Shown here: piece by piece, positions 17,352 through 26,998 of the stretch
Layout: every line of letters starts with the position of its first letter
How positions within the stretch are numbered: the stretch's first letter is position 1
Origin: UBA7330 sp043554545
GTDB taxonomy: Bacteria; Bacteroidota; Bacteroidia; Cytophagales; Cyclobacteriaceae
NCBI GenBank assembly: GCA_043554545.1
Contig: CP121337.1
Span: forward strand, 186,001 to 250,000
DNA length: 64,000 nucleotides
Direction of reading: 5' to 3'
The notes under the pieces: model-generated
The model's input: the letters and a program-made list of their open reading frames with translations, nothing else
The model's database searches: none
Told to the model about the DNA's origin: nothing
Translations under genes and position numbers: made by a program

Positions 17352-18464
17352 CTACCTGATGGCAATACCAAAACCACCTGTGATGGTGCTATACTTTTGT
17401 GCAGTATAATCAAAATGGAAGGTAAATACCGCTAACTTAAGCCTACCTCCAATAGTGAACCTTGGTCCACCGGAACCTTCAAAAGTTAAATTAACGGGAT
17501 CCTGAATATTGTAAGTCTGTGTTTGAGATTGTGGGGGAGTGATCTCGTATATATAGTCACCCTTTACTGCTATTTGTGTATTCACAATATTTACTCCAAC
17601 TCCAATGTAGGGTGTAAAAACCGCTAATTTTTTAGAGACGAGTGCCTGTATTGTTGTGGAATTGGCAACAAATTCACCATAGCTGTCTGTATTAGGATCA
17701 CTGTAAAAACGTGTTTGAGTACCCAATGTACCCGTCTGATTACTATCTACATCTAATGCGATAGTAGATGTTAATTTAGTTGTTCCAAAAAACCCAGAAA
17801 GATCAAAAGGTAAATTTTTGATCCCGGGAATCCATTGTTTGATATCGTGTAAAACCCCAATACCAAACATTTTGATGCTAAAATCATCAATGTTAGTTTC
17901 TGGAATTAAACGTATTTTCAGGTCGGTATTTTTATAAATCCCAATTCCAAGATTTACGGTAGGAATAGGCAACCCGGTTACGACAGGTACATTGTCTAAG
18001 TTTATTCCACTGGGTACGGCAAATTCGATATCCTCGTTGAGTGGTATGGTTTGCCCCTGATATTGGATATTTCCTGCTTCGATAAGTACATTTTCTACTG
18101 GAGCATCTCCACCCACCATGGTTGGCAGGGTGTTTTCAGTGCCAGGGTTTAGTCGCATGTTATTAAACTCACTTTCTATAAACTGAAAAGTTCTTTCAGC
18201 AGTTGGAATTTGTGCCATGTTAAAAGAAAGTGTTAGGTCAAAACCTAGCGTTTTGTGTGCTTTAGCAGTATTGTACCACCCGTTGGCCAGGCCATTTCCA
18301 AGAGAACCCATGGCTGGGTTTAGGTATTTTTCCAGGTAAGTATTCGCATCTTCAGCTCCTGCAGCGATGATTTCCCCAAAATCCTGAGCATGTATTGTAC
18401 TTCCAAAAATGAGTGATATTACAAAAAAAGCAGATTGAATTGATTTTTTAAGACTAGGTACCAT
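17352..18464 (-). CDS. DUF6588-like exported barrel protein
   Basis: Exported 370-residue protein with an N-terminal signal (KKSIQSAFFVISLIFGSTIHAQ) and a body of alternating hydrophobic strands ending in aromatic-rich FTFHFDYTAQKYSTITGGFGIAIR, consistent with an outer-membrane beta-barrel. The mature start (DFGEIIAAGAEDANTYLEKYL) and the GNGLANGWYNTAKAHKTLGF segment recall the Bacteroidota DUF6588 family; that name is from memory and moderately sure. Start at ATG 18464, two codons after an in-frame TTG. A strong terminator follows. Function unknown. Confidence 0.6.
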   Translation of the reverse strand: MVPSLKKSIQSAFFVISLIFGSTIHAQDFGEIIAAGAEDANTYLEKYLNPAMGSLGNGLANGWYNTAKAHKTLGFDLTLSFNMAQIPTAERTFQFIESEFNNMRLNPGTENTLPTMVGGDAPVENVLIEAGNIQYQGQTIPLNEDIEFAVPSGINLDNVPVVTGLPIPTVNLGIGIYKNTDLKIRLIPETNIDDFSIKMFGIGVLHDIKQWIPGIKNLPFDLSGFFGTTKLTSTIALDVDSNQTGTLGTQTRFYSDPNTDSYGEFVANSTTIQALVSKKLAVFTPYIGVGVNIVNTQIAVKGDYIYEITPPQSQTQTYNIQDPVNLTFEGSGGPRFTIGGRLKLAVFTFHFDYTAQKYSTITGGFGIAIR

Positions 18465-18813
18465 ATTCAAAGGTTAAATTGTTTAATCTATTTATTGTCT
18501 GATATTTGATTGATATTCTAACCCATTATCCAGATCAATACCACTAATTTACAATTTTAGCTGATCTCGCCATTATTTTTTTAATAAAAAAGGACTTAGC
18601 CATGAAATATATGCAGTATTCGAAGAATTATTATGGAATTGATGATTAATGTTTTATCAACCTAAAACATATTTTATGGCTCCTCAAACCAGAATCTTTT
18701 TCATTCGGTTTGACCTTTACTATTTTGCATTAAAATCATACAGTAGTGAAGTATTGATGGGAAGGAATAGGATGCTAATAAACATCATCAGCTTACTTCA
18801 GCAATAAGTTTAT
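18465..18813. other. Divergent intergenic region, 349 bp
   Basis: AT-rich spacer between the divergent DUF6588-like gene and waaA; it should contain promoters for both. I could not settle on convincing TTTG/TAnnTTTG pairs, and see no repeat or RNA gene. Confidence 0.5.
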
Positions 18814-20049
18814 ATGCCATTATTATACCTCATAACCCTTAAAGCCTATAGCTTCCTTGTATGGGTTTTTTCATTCTTTAATACCAAGGCTAAATTGTTC
18901 TTAGCCGGCAGAAGAAACATCTATGAGGATCTTGAAAAGTTTGAAAAGGATGGAAAGAAAACCATCTGGATTCATGCGGCCTCAGTAGGTGAATTTGAGC
19001 AAGGGAGGCCATTGATTGAAGCGATAAGAAGGGAAAATGTAGCTTGCAAAATATTACTAACTTTTTTTTCTCCTTCCGGATATCAATTACGTAAAAATTA
19101 TGAGTTGGTAGATTATGTATGCTATCTGCCCATGGACTCACCTGGAAATGCTGAGCGGTTTCTGGGGCTTGTAGCTCCTGATATAGCCATATTTATTAAA
19201 TATGATTTTTGGTATTATTACCTAAGGACGTTGCAAAAGGAGCATATTCCCACGCTGTACATCTCCTGCATCCTGAGAAAAGGTCATTTTTTGTTTAGTT
19301 CTTATGGGAAATTCTATCGGAAAACATTGCGAGGAATCAGCCACTTTTTTGTTCAGGATGAGCTATCCGCATCATTACTTTCAGGCATTGGTGTTGATCA
19401 GCATACTGTTTCAGGAGACACGAGGTTTGACAGGGTATCAGAAATTGCTAAGCATGCTACAGACGTCCCATTGATAGATTTTTTTATCAAGGATGAACGA
19501 ATTATGGTAATAGGAAGTGCATGGAATTCTGATTTAGAGGTGATCAAACCTTTTATTCTGGAAAAGATGAATAAGATGAAATTTATCATTGCCCCTCACA
19601 ACATTGAGGAAAAAAATTTGGAGCCTTTCCAGCGATTGCCTAAAAGCATTCGGTATTCCAATTTGGATGAAAATCAGGCTGAAACATATCGGATATTAAT
19701 CATTGATAATATAGGCATGCTTTCTCGACTGTATAAGTGTGCGCAATATGCGCTAATCGGTGGAGCTTTTAATGGCACTTTACATAACTTACTTGAAGCG
19801 GCTGTATATGGTATTCCTGTTTTCTTTGGTAAGAATAAAAACAACAAGAAATTCTTGGAGGCTAAAGGACTTGAAGATTCTGGAGGAGGGTTTCCATTTG
19901 CCGATTCACAGGAGCTGACTTTAGACTTTGAAGTGCTATCAAAAGATGAGAAAAAGTATGAGGGAGCTGCAAAAGCAGCTGGTGAGTACGTAAAAAATGG
20001 TACAGGAGCAACAGATCTGATTAAGAAAACAGTAAAAGAGTACCTATGA
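18814..20049 (+). CDS. waaA: 3-deoxy-D-manno-octulosonic acid (Kdo) transferase
   Basis: GT30 enzyme adding Kdo from CMP-Kdo to lipid A precursor at the inner membrane. An N-terminal hydrophobic anchor (LITLKAYSFLVWVFSFF) is followed by the family motif IWIHAASVGEFEQGRPLIEAI and the donor-site region YALIGGAFNGTLHNLLEAAVYGIPVFFG. Length (411 aa) is standard. It overlaps the rsgA start by 4 bp (ATGA). Its presence implies lipid A-core LPS, so a diderm host. Confidence 0.94.
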   Translation: MPLLYLITLKAYSFLVWVFSFFNTKAKLFLAGRRNIYEDLEKFEKDGKKTIWIHAASVGEFEQGRPLIEAIRRENVACKILLTFFSPSGYQLRKNYELVDYVCYLPMDSPGNAERFLGLVAPDIAIFIKYDFWYYYLRTLQKEHIPTLYISCILRKGHFLFSSYGKFYRKTLRGISHFFVQDELSASLLSGIGVDQHTVSGDTRFDRVSEIAKHATDVPLIDFFIKDERIMVIGSAWNSDLEVIKPFILEKMNKMKFIIAPHNIEEKNLEPFQRLPKSIRYSNLDENQAETYRILIIDNIGMLSRLYKCAQYALIGGAFNGTLHNLLEAAVYGIPVFFGKNKNNKKFLEAKGLEDSGGGFPFADSQELTLDFEVLSKDEKKYEGAAKAAGEYVKNGTGATDLIKKTVKEYL

Positions 20050-20960
20050 AAGGTCTTGTGATAAAATCGACAGGTTCCTGGTACCGCGTAAAATCGGAGC
20101 AAGGGATCAATGAAGCTAGACTGATAGGTAAGTTTAAACTTGAGGATAAAAAAATAACGAACCCAATAGCTGTAGGGGATGAAGTCGTCTTCGAACCTAA
20201 TCCGGGAACAACCGATGAATGGTTGATTAAGGAAATTCTGCCAAGAAAGAATTATATCATTCGTAAGTCTCCTCGTAAGAAGGGGCACGATCACCTGATT
20301 GCCACCAATGTAGATCAGGCAGTGATGATTGCTACACTGAAGATGCCAAAAACCTCGTTGGGTTTTATCGATCGCTTTTTGGTCACCCTGGAAGCATTCA
20401 GGATTCCTGGTGTTATCTTTTTTAATAAGACAGACTTGTTGAATGAAAAGGAGAAGGAACACCTGATTGATCTAGCTGCTCGGTATTACGAAATCGGGTA
20501 CGAATGTACTTTTGGATCAGTGATAGAAAACAAATTGGGAGGTATAAGGGAAATTCTATCCAATAAGATTTCTTTACTCTCCGGACATTCCGGATCCGGT
20601 AAATCTTCGCTTATAAATGCTTTGGTACCAGAGGTAAAGCAGAAAGTTGCAGAGATTTCCAATTTTGCCAAGAAGGGTATTCACACGACCACTTTTGCAG
20701 AGATGTTTTTTGCAGATGATATGTCCGTTATCGATACACCCGGAATTAAGGAACTGGGTTTATCTGAAATAGAACCCGAAGAACTAGGACATTATTTTCC
20801 TGAATTCCGGGCACTGTTAGGTCAATGTAAATTCAACAATTGCCTGCATGTGGAAGAGCCAGGTTGCGTCGTAAAAGATGCATTGGAATCGGGTGAAATT
20901 CATTATGAAAGGTACATCAGCTATTTATCTATGTTGGAAGATGATGACAATAGGCGATGA
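20046..20960 (+). CDS. rsgA: Ribosome small-subunit GTPase RsgA
   Basis: Circularly permuted GTPase for late 30S maturation. An N-terminal OB fold (residues 1-~70) precedes the permuted G domain in the order G4 NKTD (127-130), G1 GHSGSGKSS (180-188), G3 DTPGIKELGL, and then a C-terminal zinc knuckle with CKFNNCLHVEEPGC. Length (304 aa) is normal. Translationally coupled to waaA upstream; its stop overlaps an ATG (20957) that could read into the next gene. Confidence 0.95.
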   Translation: MKGLVIKSTGSWYRVKSEQGINEARLIGKFKLEDKKITNPIAVGDEVVFEPNPGTTDEWLIKEILPRKNYIIRKSPRKKGHDHLIATNVDQAVMIATLKMPKTSLGFIDRFLVTLEAFRIPGVIFFNKTDLLNEKEKEHLIDLAARYYEIGYECTFGSVIENKLGGIREILSNKISLLSGHSGSGKSSLINALVPEVKQKVAEISNFAKKGIHTTTFAEMFFADDMSVIDTPGIKELGLSEIEPEELGHYFPEFRALLGQCKFNNCLHVEEPGCVVKDALESGEIHYERYISYLSMLEDDDNRR

Positions 20961-21016
20961 GGTGTGTCAATATGCTGGGGCGGCTACTTAGCAACCGTGG
21001 ATATTATACGAAATAC

Positions 21017-21814
21017 ATGAAATGTAGCAAAATTTTAATTCTTATATCTCTGCTGGTTCTCCTCACTTTTAGTGTGTCAGGCAAGGATGAAATCTTTACA
21101 AAATACAGGGTAGAGGAATTCTCATTTAATGGGCATGATGCCAAGGTGGTATTTCCGAATACAAGGAGCGAACAGGGTTACTGGATTTGGAGAGCTCGGT
21201 TTTGGGGGCATGAGCCTCAGGTTGACAAGGCGTTGCTGGATCAGGGGTTTCACCTGGTATATGTGGATGTTGCCAATTTATTTGGAAACAATGAAGCAGT
21301 AGAGCTGTGGAATAAATTCTATGATTATTGCATAAATGAATATAACCTAAACCCAAGAGTGGTGCTTGAAGGCATGAGTCGCGGAGGGTTAATCATTTAC
21401 AATTGGGCTTCCAGAAATACGGATAAAGTATTTGCTATATATGCGGACGCCCCAGTTTGTGATATCAAAAGTTGGCCGGGTGGTTTATTTAATGGAAAAG
21501 GAAGTCCAAAAGATTGGAAAACCTGTTTAAAAGTCTACGGGTTAGATACCATATCAGTTCTGGATTTCAAAGATATCCCAGTCTACAATTGTGTGAGCAT
21601 AGCAAAGGCAGGCATACCAGTTATCCATGTTTATGGAGAGGTCGACAATGTGGTGCCCCATGATGAAAACACAACATTACTGGCAGAAAATTTTAAAAAG
21701 GCAGGAGGTACAATTGAATTAATAGGGAAAGAAGGTGTTGGTCACCATCCGCATAGTTTACAAGACCCTAAACCCATCGTAGATTTCATTCTGAAGAGCG
21801 TGGAGCTTAAGTGA
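21017..21814 (+). CDS. Exported alpha/beta hydrolase
   Basis: Serine hydrolase of the alpha/beta-hydrolase (prolyl-oligopeptidase/dienelactone-like) fold. The nucleophile elbow is EGMSRGG, an acidic residue follows in the YGEVDNVVP strand, and the His is in GVGHHPHS. I chose the ATG at 21017, which gives a clean signal peptide (KILILISLLVLLTFSVSG); the upstream in-frame ATG at 20957 overlaps the rsgA stop and would add 20 unlikely residues. Similar proteins sit in Bacteroidota carbohydrate loci and are sometimes esterases; substrate not inferable. Confidence 0.82.
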   Translation: MKCSKILILISLLVLLTFSVSGKDEIFTKYRVEEFSFNGHDAKVVFPNTRSEQGYWIWRARFWGHEPQVDKALLDQGFHLVYVDVANLFGNNEAVELWNKFYDYCINEYNLNPRVVLEGMSRGGLIIYNWASRNTDKVFAIYADAPVCDIKSWPGGLFNGKGSPKDWKTCLKVYGLDTISVLDFKDIPVYNCVSIAKAGIPVIHVYGEVDNVVPHDENTTLLAENFKKAGGTIELIGKEGVGHHPHSLQDPKPIVDFILKSVELK

Positions 21815-21914
21815 CATTGAGATATTTTCTGCTACCATTGTTTCGGAGTAGCTGTTGAAGAGCAAATGTGGTTTTATGTCTAGATAAGGAGTCACATATT
21901 TTGAAAATCCAATT

Positions 21915-22787
21915 TTAAAACCTATTCCTTGCTCTTAAACCAAGTCTCAGGAATTTTAGCGCTAGACCTATATTTCCTCTTTTTAGCGTGTTCCATACCT
22001 CATACTTACACCTAGCGACCAGGGCCTGATCTTCTTCGCTTGATTGATTGAGTTCAAAAATCTTTTGGCAGACCCGATAAGTGGTCAACTGATGTTTATT
22101 CCTGAAGGTGTTTTGTTGAGAAGAAAGTGAGTTTTTTATGATCCGTTTTTTTACTAATGGGGCCTTATTGAATAAATAATGAAAGGTGCGGGAAGACCGG
22201 ATCCAAAAGTCGAAGTCTTCGTAGTTCAATGTTTCATCATAACCGCCTAGACTTTCAAAGACCTCCCTTTTTATCATCATGGTAGGGGGATTGATAAAAT
22301 AGCTTTTAATCAGTTCAGCATAGACATTTCCCTGAGGGATATTGCTTGTGATTAATCCCTCCTTATTTCTAGTGTAGTGTGTATCTAATATCTTTCCTGT
22401 GTCATTAATAAAAAATGCATCCGAAAAATGAATGCCATAGATGGCGCCGGCAGATTCCATTTCTTTAACACCCAGTTCCACCCGCACAGGCAACAGGATA
22501 TCATCAGCGGCCAGGTCAATGATATATTGACCTTTTGATTGCTGAAATGCCATGTTAAAAGCTTTACAATTACCGATATTCTGGTTGAGAAAGACAAAGG
22601 AGATATCTGGGTTTTCATTCGTTATTTGAGTGATTTCCTCCTGACTACCATCAGTACTTGCATCATCTACAATAATTAATTCAATGTTTGGGTAGGTTTG
22701 TGTCAGGGCAGACTCCAGAGCAGCTCTAACGTAGGGCTTCTGGTTGTAACAGAGACAGATAATACTGACGAGTGGGAGAGAATCCAT
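21915..22787 (-). CDS. Family 2 glycosyltransferase
   Basis: GT-A glycosyltransferase with LVSIICLCYNQKPYV at the start, IIVDDASTDGSQEEI, and LAADDILLP as the DxD-type metal site. The ATG at 22787 is preferred to the TTG at 22808, as it begins right before the catalytic strand and leaves 23 bp to the divergent sulfotransferase gene. Very short shared upstream region means promoters must overlap coding sequence or lie in it. Probably part of a surface-glycan gene group (GT2, sulfotransferase, GT4). Confidence 0.86.
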   Translation of the reverse strand: MDSLPLVSIICLCYNQKPYVRAALESALTQTYPNIELIIVDDASTDGSQEEITQITNENPDISFVFLNQNIGNCKAFNMAFQQSKGQYIIDLAADDILLPVRVELGVKEMESAGAIYGIHFSDAFFINDTGKILDTHYTRNKEGLITSNIPQGNVYAELIKSYFINPPTMMIKREVFESLGGYDETLNYEDFDFWIRSSRTFHYLFNKAPLVKKRIIKNSLSSQQNTFRNKHQLTTYRVCQKIFELNQSSEEDQALVARCKYEVWNTLKRGNIGLALKFLRLGLRARNRF

Positions 22788-22810
22788 AATTTTCCGTCGG
22801 ATAAACAAAT

Positions 22811-23728
22811 ATGAGAAGAATTAAGTTAGCACGCTTCTTAATGAAAATTTGCAGTTTACTTCCAGAGAAGTTTACAGTAAAAAGTTCTGTGCCTATTCCA
22901 TCGCCTATCTTCATCTTTGGGTCTGGCAGAAATGGAAGCACTTTATTCAATCGCATGCTTAATCAGCACCCGGAATTATTTGCTCCATCAGAGCAATATT
23001 TCTTGGGTCCAACGATTATTAAGTTTCACCTGTACCGACACCTGCTTAATTGGAGGGATCTGGTCAAAATCATTACTGGTGAGTTGAATCAGTCTTCAGG
23101 TTCACATACCTGGGAAACTGGTTATGGCCCCCAGTTGATTGATCTATTTAAATCGGAAAACAAAAGCCTTCAATTTGTAATTGATAACATTTATCAATCG
23201 TATGGTCGGAGTTTCAAAGGTGATTTTTCTTCATGGGTTGATACCACTCCATTCAACACAAAATATTGCCAGGAAATTTATCAAACTTTTCCTGATGCTC
23301 ATTACTTTTTTCTCATCAGGGATGGTAGAGACGTTGTCAATTCCTATTTGCAAGGCGGTAAAGATCATTTTGGGGAACTGGCTGATCCTACTTTTTCTTC
23401 TCATCATTGGAATGATTCCATTAAGTCATACAATTGGTTGAAAGCACGCAGAAAAGTCAATCTAATTAGGTATGAGGAGTTAGTAAGTAATCCAGAATTG
23501 ATTTTGACTAAGATTTGTAATGAGTTAGGAATTTCATTTGATCCATTAATGCTTGAATACCATCAAGAAATATTACCAGAAGGTTTTAAGGAGGATAATC
23601 ACAGGAACATTAGAAAACCTGTTTTCAAAGATTCAATAGGCAGATGGAAAAAGAATTTAGATAAGGATTCATTAAATAAGGTAATGCCTATAATAAAGAA
23701 GAACTTAAAAGTGTTTGAATACCTATGA
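22811..23728 (+). CDS. PAPS-dependent sulfotransferase family protein
   Basis: Sulfotransferase fold, transferring sulfate from PAPS. The 5'-phosphosulfate loop is seen in PIFIFGSGRNGSTLFNRML (about residues 32-50) and the 3'-phosphate motif in FFLIRDGRDVVNSYL. Length (305 aa) is typical. It overlaps the following GT4 gene by 4 bp, and a divergent GT2 lies upstream, so the acceptor is likely a cell-surface or capsular glycan rather than a small molecule (inference). No PAPS synthesis gene is in the window. Confidence 0.85.
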   Translation: MRRIKLARFLMKICSLLPEKFTVKSSVPIPSPIFIFGSGRNGSTLFNRMLNQHPELFAPSEQYFLGPTIIKFHLYRHLLNWRDLVKIITGELNQSSGSHTWETGYGPQLIDLFKSENKSLQFVIDNIYQSYGRSFKGDFSSWVDTTPFNTKYCQEIYQTFPDAHYFFLIRDGRDVVNSYLQGGKDHFGELADPTFSSHHWNDSIKSYNWLKARRKVNLIRYEELVSNPELILTKICNELGISFDPLMLEYHQEILPEGFKEDNHRNIRKPVFKDSIGRWKKNLDKDSLNKVMPIIKKNLKVFEYL

Positions 23729-24903
23729 AGCTCCTCATTATCCCCTCCTGGTACCCATCTGAACGCTACCCAAACACTGGAATATTTTTTAGGGAACAAG
23801 CCCAGATACTAGCCAGAAAGAATCCGGAATGGAGCATTGGGCTAAGCTTGTGGGGATCCCATGAGCCTGCGTTGTGGATTAGTTTATTCAGGCCAATAGA
23901 CAGCCTCTTAAAGTTGACCTCTCGCTTTCCTATCAGACCCTTTGAGAAGCTATTAGAAGCAAATTGTGCGATTTTTTTTACGCCTGCCCATACCTGGTCC
24001 AGAAAATTAAAGCAGGGAAACATCAAAGGAATCATCTCAGCCAATGAGCAAAACCTCAAGAAGTACACAGATTACTTTGGAAAACCTGAAATGATTTTGG
24101 CAGAGAATGCCTATCCCGCAGGGAAGGTTGCGATGGAGTTGTCCAGAAAGTTCCACATTCCTTTTATTATCAGAGAACATAGCAGTCCGTTTCCAATGCC
24201 ATCTTTTAGCAGAGATTATCGCAAGTTTCTGCTTCCACCGTTAAAAAAAGCGCATGCAGTTCTGGCTGTTGGGGATAATTTGCAGGCAGAACTGAAGAGT
24301 TATGGGATTGAGGCTCATCGCACACTTAACTTTATTGACCTGGACTTCTTCAAAAGAAGTAAAAGAGAAAAGCAGCAACCTGTTTTAAAAATATTAGCGC
24401 TTGGCCGAATGGTACCACAGAAAGGTTTTGATCTTCTGTTGATCTCTTTAGCAAAATTGTCAAATAATTCCTGGGAGCTTGCCCTCGGGGGATCAGGCCC
24501 AAAACGAAAATCGCTAGAGCGTTTGAGTCAAAAGTTAGGCATTCGGGATCAGGTGCATTTTTTAGGAGAGTTGGACAGGATACAAGTGAAAGAACAGATG
24601 CAATCCTGTGACTTTTTCACTTTGACCAGTAGACACGAATCATTTGGAGTTGTGCTCCTTGAGGCCATGGCTTGTGGTAAACCAGTATTGGTTACCAAGT
24701 GTGGAGGAATAACAGATGAATTACCCGAAGAGATTGGTATAAAAACTGATATAAATCAACAATCAATTAGTGAATGCTTAGTTAAGATGATGGAATCATG
24801 TAAAGCTTTCGACCCTGATCTAATTAGAAAGTTTGTGATCGAAAACTATTCAGTAGATCAGGCATCAAATCAATTGCAGGAAATCCTGAAAGAAATTAAC
24901 TGA
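23725..24903 (+). CDS. Family 4 glycosyltransferase
   Basis: GT-B glycosyltransferase: N-domain opens LLIIPSWYPSERYPNTGIFFREQA, and the C-domain has ALGRMVPQKGFDLL, GGSGPKRKSLERL and the nucleotide-sugar binding ESFGVVLLEAMACGKPVL with the EX7E pattern. It starts on the last codon overlap (ATGA) of the sulfotransferase gene and overlaps the convergent FemAB-like gene by 8 bp at its 3' end. Likely acts in synthesis of a sulfated surface polysaccharide or glycolipid; sugar unknown. Confidence 0.88.
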   Translation: MKLLIIPSWYPSERYPNTGIFFREQAQILARKNPEWSIGLSLWGSHEPALWISLFRPIDSLLKLTSRFPIRPFEKLLEANCAIFFTPAHTWSRKLKQGNIKGIISANEQNLKKYTDYFGKPEMILAENAYPAGKVAMELSRKFHIPFIIREHSSPFPMPSFSRDYRKFLLPPLKKAHAVLAVGDNLQAELKSYGIEAHRTLNFIDLDFFKRSKREKQQPVLKILALGRMVPQKGFDLLLISLAKLSNNSWELALGGSGPKRKSLERLSQKLGIRDQVHFLGELDRIQVKEQMQSCDFFTLTSRHESFGVVLLEAMACGKPVLVTKCGGITDELPEEIGIKTDINQQSISECLVKMMESCKAFDPDLIRKFVIENYSVDQASNQLQEILKEIN

Positions 24904-25780
24904 TGATCTTTTCATAAAGTAACGAAGGTATTTCCAGGGCTCCCATTCTTTTTTTAAACGTATACAGACCTTCTTGTCTTACGCCATTAATTGATGAAAG
25001 CCCGAGGTCAAAAATGCTTCCACCTTTTGACTGAAACAGATCAATTAAAAAAACAAGTAAGGATACCATCGGGCTCATGCTTTTATATTTCGGGTTTGTG
25101 GCAGGCAGGTAGTAGTAAAAGATATTCGGTGTAGGGATAGCAACGATACAAGCTGCCAGAATCTCCTGTTTTTTTCTGATCGTATAAAATTTGTATTGAG
25201 ATGGAAAAGATTGGACAAGTGATTTCAGCTTTTTGGCATCAATGTTTATTACGAGTCCGGCTGCTTTTCTACACATCGTGATAAAGGAATGAACTTCTTC
25301 AAGTGCCGATACCTTTTCATTGGTAAAAAGCAGTTCATCTCTACTTGCATGGAGAAGTTTTCTTTTCTCCATTTTATGAAGCTGATTTTCTACACTTTCT
25401 GAAAGGTTGATGTACTGGTTGATATCTTTGGTTGTTGCCTGATATCCTGCCTGGATCAACCAGTCATCGGAGATGAAGTTATTGTAATAATTAGGTGGAT
25501 GCCTAATTATAACCTTTTGAACTCCCTTTTGGATCAGTTCTTGAACAACCTCTTTTTCAAACTTTTGAAAAGTATCATAATCAATGTCACCAGACTTTAT
25601 AAATGAACCAAAAGGGCTTTGCTTAAAACTATATGCTGTTTTATCGTTCAGGGCGAATGGAATCATAAAACTCCCATCATTATACACAACGATATTGTTA
25701 TCATTGTGTACATTTAGATAATCTTTTTGAAAGTAAAGAGGCAGAAGATTATCTTTAAGACTTAAGGGAGTGGAACCCAT
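24896..25780 (-). CDS. FemAB/GNAT-type acyltransferase-like protein
   Basis: 294-residue protein of the GNAT/FemAB fold often found among Bacteroidota capsule genes. The C-terminal half shows the strands YKFYTIRKKQEILAACIVAI, IFYYYLPATNPKYKSMSPMV and the terminal NGVRQEGLYTFKKRMGALEI, which resembles the conserved GxxxFKxxxG end of FemAB-type proteins. The first half has a related, degenerate repeat. Such proteins transfer aminoacyl or acyl groups to glycan amines; acceptor unknown. Its end overlaps the convergent GT4 by 8 bp. Confidence 0.7.
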   Translation of the reverse strand: MGSTPLSLKDNLLPLYFQKDYLNVHNDNNIVVYNDGSFMIPFALNDKTAYSFKQSPFGSFIKSGDIDYDTFQKFEKEVVQELIQKGVQKVIIRHPPNYYNNFISDDWLIQAGYQATTKDINQYINLSESVENQLHKMEKRKLLHASRDELLFTNEKVSALEEVHSFITMCRKAAGLVINIDAKKLKSLVQSFPSQYKFYTIRKKQEILAACIVAIPTPNIFYYYLPATNPKYKSMSPMVSLLVFLIDLFQSKGGSIFDLGLSSINGVRQEGLYTFKKRMGALEIPSLLYEKIIS

Positions 25781-25873
25781 CCATTATCTATTTAATAGTG
25801 TCCTTAAAATTAAGCAGGGAAAATTAATGGGGGCTGGTATCTTAAATAAAGGTTGAATTGAACTAATGTTCAT

Positions 25874-26998
25874 TTGAATTTGCGCATTTACTTATATATT
25901 CTTTTTCAAATTTATTCTCATTTTTCAATAGCTCAGTTATTTGATAATGAGCGTAATCAACACGTGGTCAAGAAAACGGTTGATTACATCTATAACATCG
26001 AGCATGATTCTGCTTTAATATATATTGATTCTGTTCAATTATTGCTGCCTGGTCATCCGATAGTACCCATGTTGCATGGCATGAAGTTGTTATGGGAGAA
26101 TATTCCTTTGGTAACAGTGGATACCGTATTCAGGGATTTCAGAAAGCACATGCATGGGGTAATCAGGTTAGCAGGGAAGATGGATGGGGAACGACAGGAA
26201 CATCCGGAAGCTGTTTTTTTTGAGATGTCAGCGAGAGGCTTATTGGCGGAATATTACGCTGATGATGACCAATACATGAAAGCGGTAAGTGAGGCAAACA
26301 AGACCTATCAGCTGCTTAAAATCGGATTTGATTTGGTAGACGAAATGCCCGAATTTTTATTCACAACTGGCTTATATAATTATTTCCGTGAGAAATACCC
26401 AGAGCGTAATCCTGTTTATCGTTCATTCGTGTGGATTTTTAGAAGTGGGGACATCGAAGAAGGCATGAAACAGTTGCGTAAAGCCAGTAAGGTCACTGTT
26501 ATCAGTAGGGTGGAAGCGACTGTATACCTGGCTTATATTTATCTACGCTATGAATTTGAGCCATTGAAAGCTCAAAGTTACCTGACTGGTCTTCATAGAG
26601 AATTTCCGAAAAACCCATATATACTGGCAAAACTATTAGAGTCCTATGCGGATGGTAAAAGTTTCTATAAAATAGATACTGTAATGATTGAACAGCTAAG
26701 CCAAAGTGATCGGCTTTATTACCAACTGGCAGGTAAAGCTTTTGGTGGTTTATATCATGAAAAAATTGGGCACGATTTTCATGCCGCTTTGAATAGTTAC
26801 AAGGAGGCCATACTGACAGGTTCTTCTATCGTGGGACATGGAGAATACTATCGCAGCCTTACTTACCTGGGTATGGGCAGAATATATTATTATTGGGGCG
26901 ATAAAAGAAATGCATCATATCACCTCGAAGAGGCACTTCACCATTCACCAACAAAGGTTATTAGACAGGAAGTGTATGATTTATTAGATAAGCTTTGA
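25874..26998 (+). CDS. Exported TPR-like protein
   Basis: 374-residue predicted secreted or periplasmic protein. N-terminal hydrophobic stretch (LRIYLYILFQIYSHFSIAQ) ends like a signal peptide. The rest is helical with paired repeats such as NPYILAKLLESYADG, YYQLAGKAFGGLYHEKI and LTYLGMGRIYYYWGDKRNASYHLEEAL, consistent with tetratricopeptide-like hairpins. The start is TTG: in this frame an upstream TGA (25859-25861) leaves no ATG, and TTG gives the signal peptide. Coupled to the YigZ gene by a 4-bp overlap. Function unknown. Confidence 0.65.
   Translation: MNLRIYLYILFQIYSHFSIAQLFDNERNQHVVKKTVDYIYNIEHDSALIYIDSVQLLLPGHPIVPMLHGMKLLWENIPLVTVDTVFRDFRKHMHGVIRLAGKMDGERQEHPEAVFFEMSARGLLAEYYADDDQYMKAVSEANKTYQLLKIGFDLVDEMPEFLFTTGLYNYFREKYPERNPVYRSFVWIFRSGDIEEGMKQLRKASKVTVISRVEATVYLAYIYLRYEFEPLKAQSYLTGLHREFPKNPYILAKLLESYADGKSFYKIDTVMIEQLSQSDRLYYQLAGKAFGGLYHEKIGHDFHAALNSYKEAILTGSSIVGHGEYYRSLTYLGMGRIYYYWGDKRNASYHLEEALHHSPTKVIRQEVYDLLDKL

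Noticed and set aside
20957..21016. Upstream start of the alpha/beta hydrolase at 20957
   Set aside because: Would place a basic 20-residue leader before the signal peptide; ATG at 21017 fits better, although the ATGA overlap with rsgA keeps it possible.
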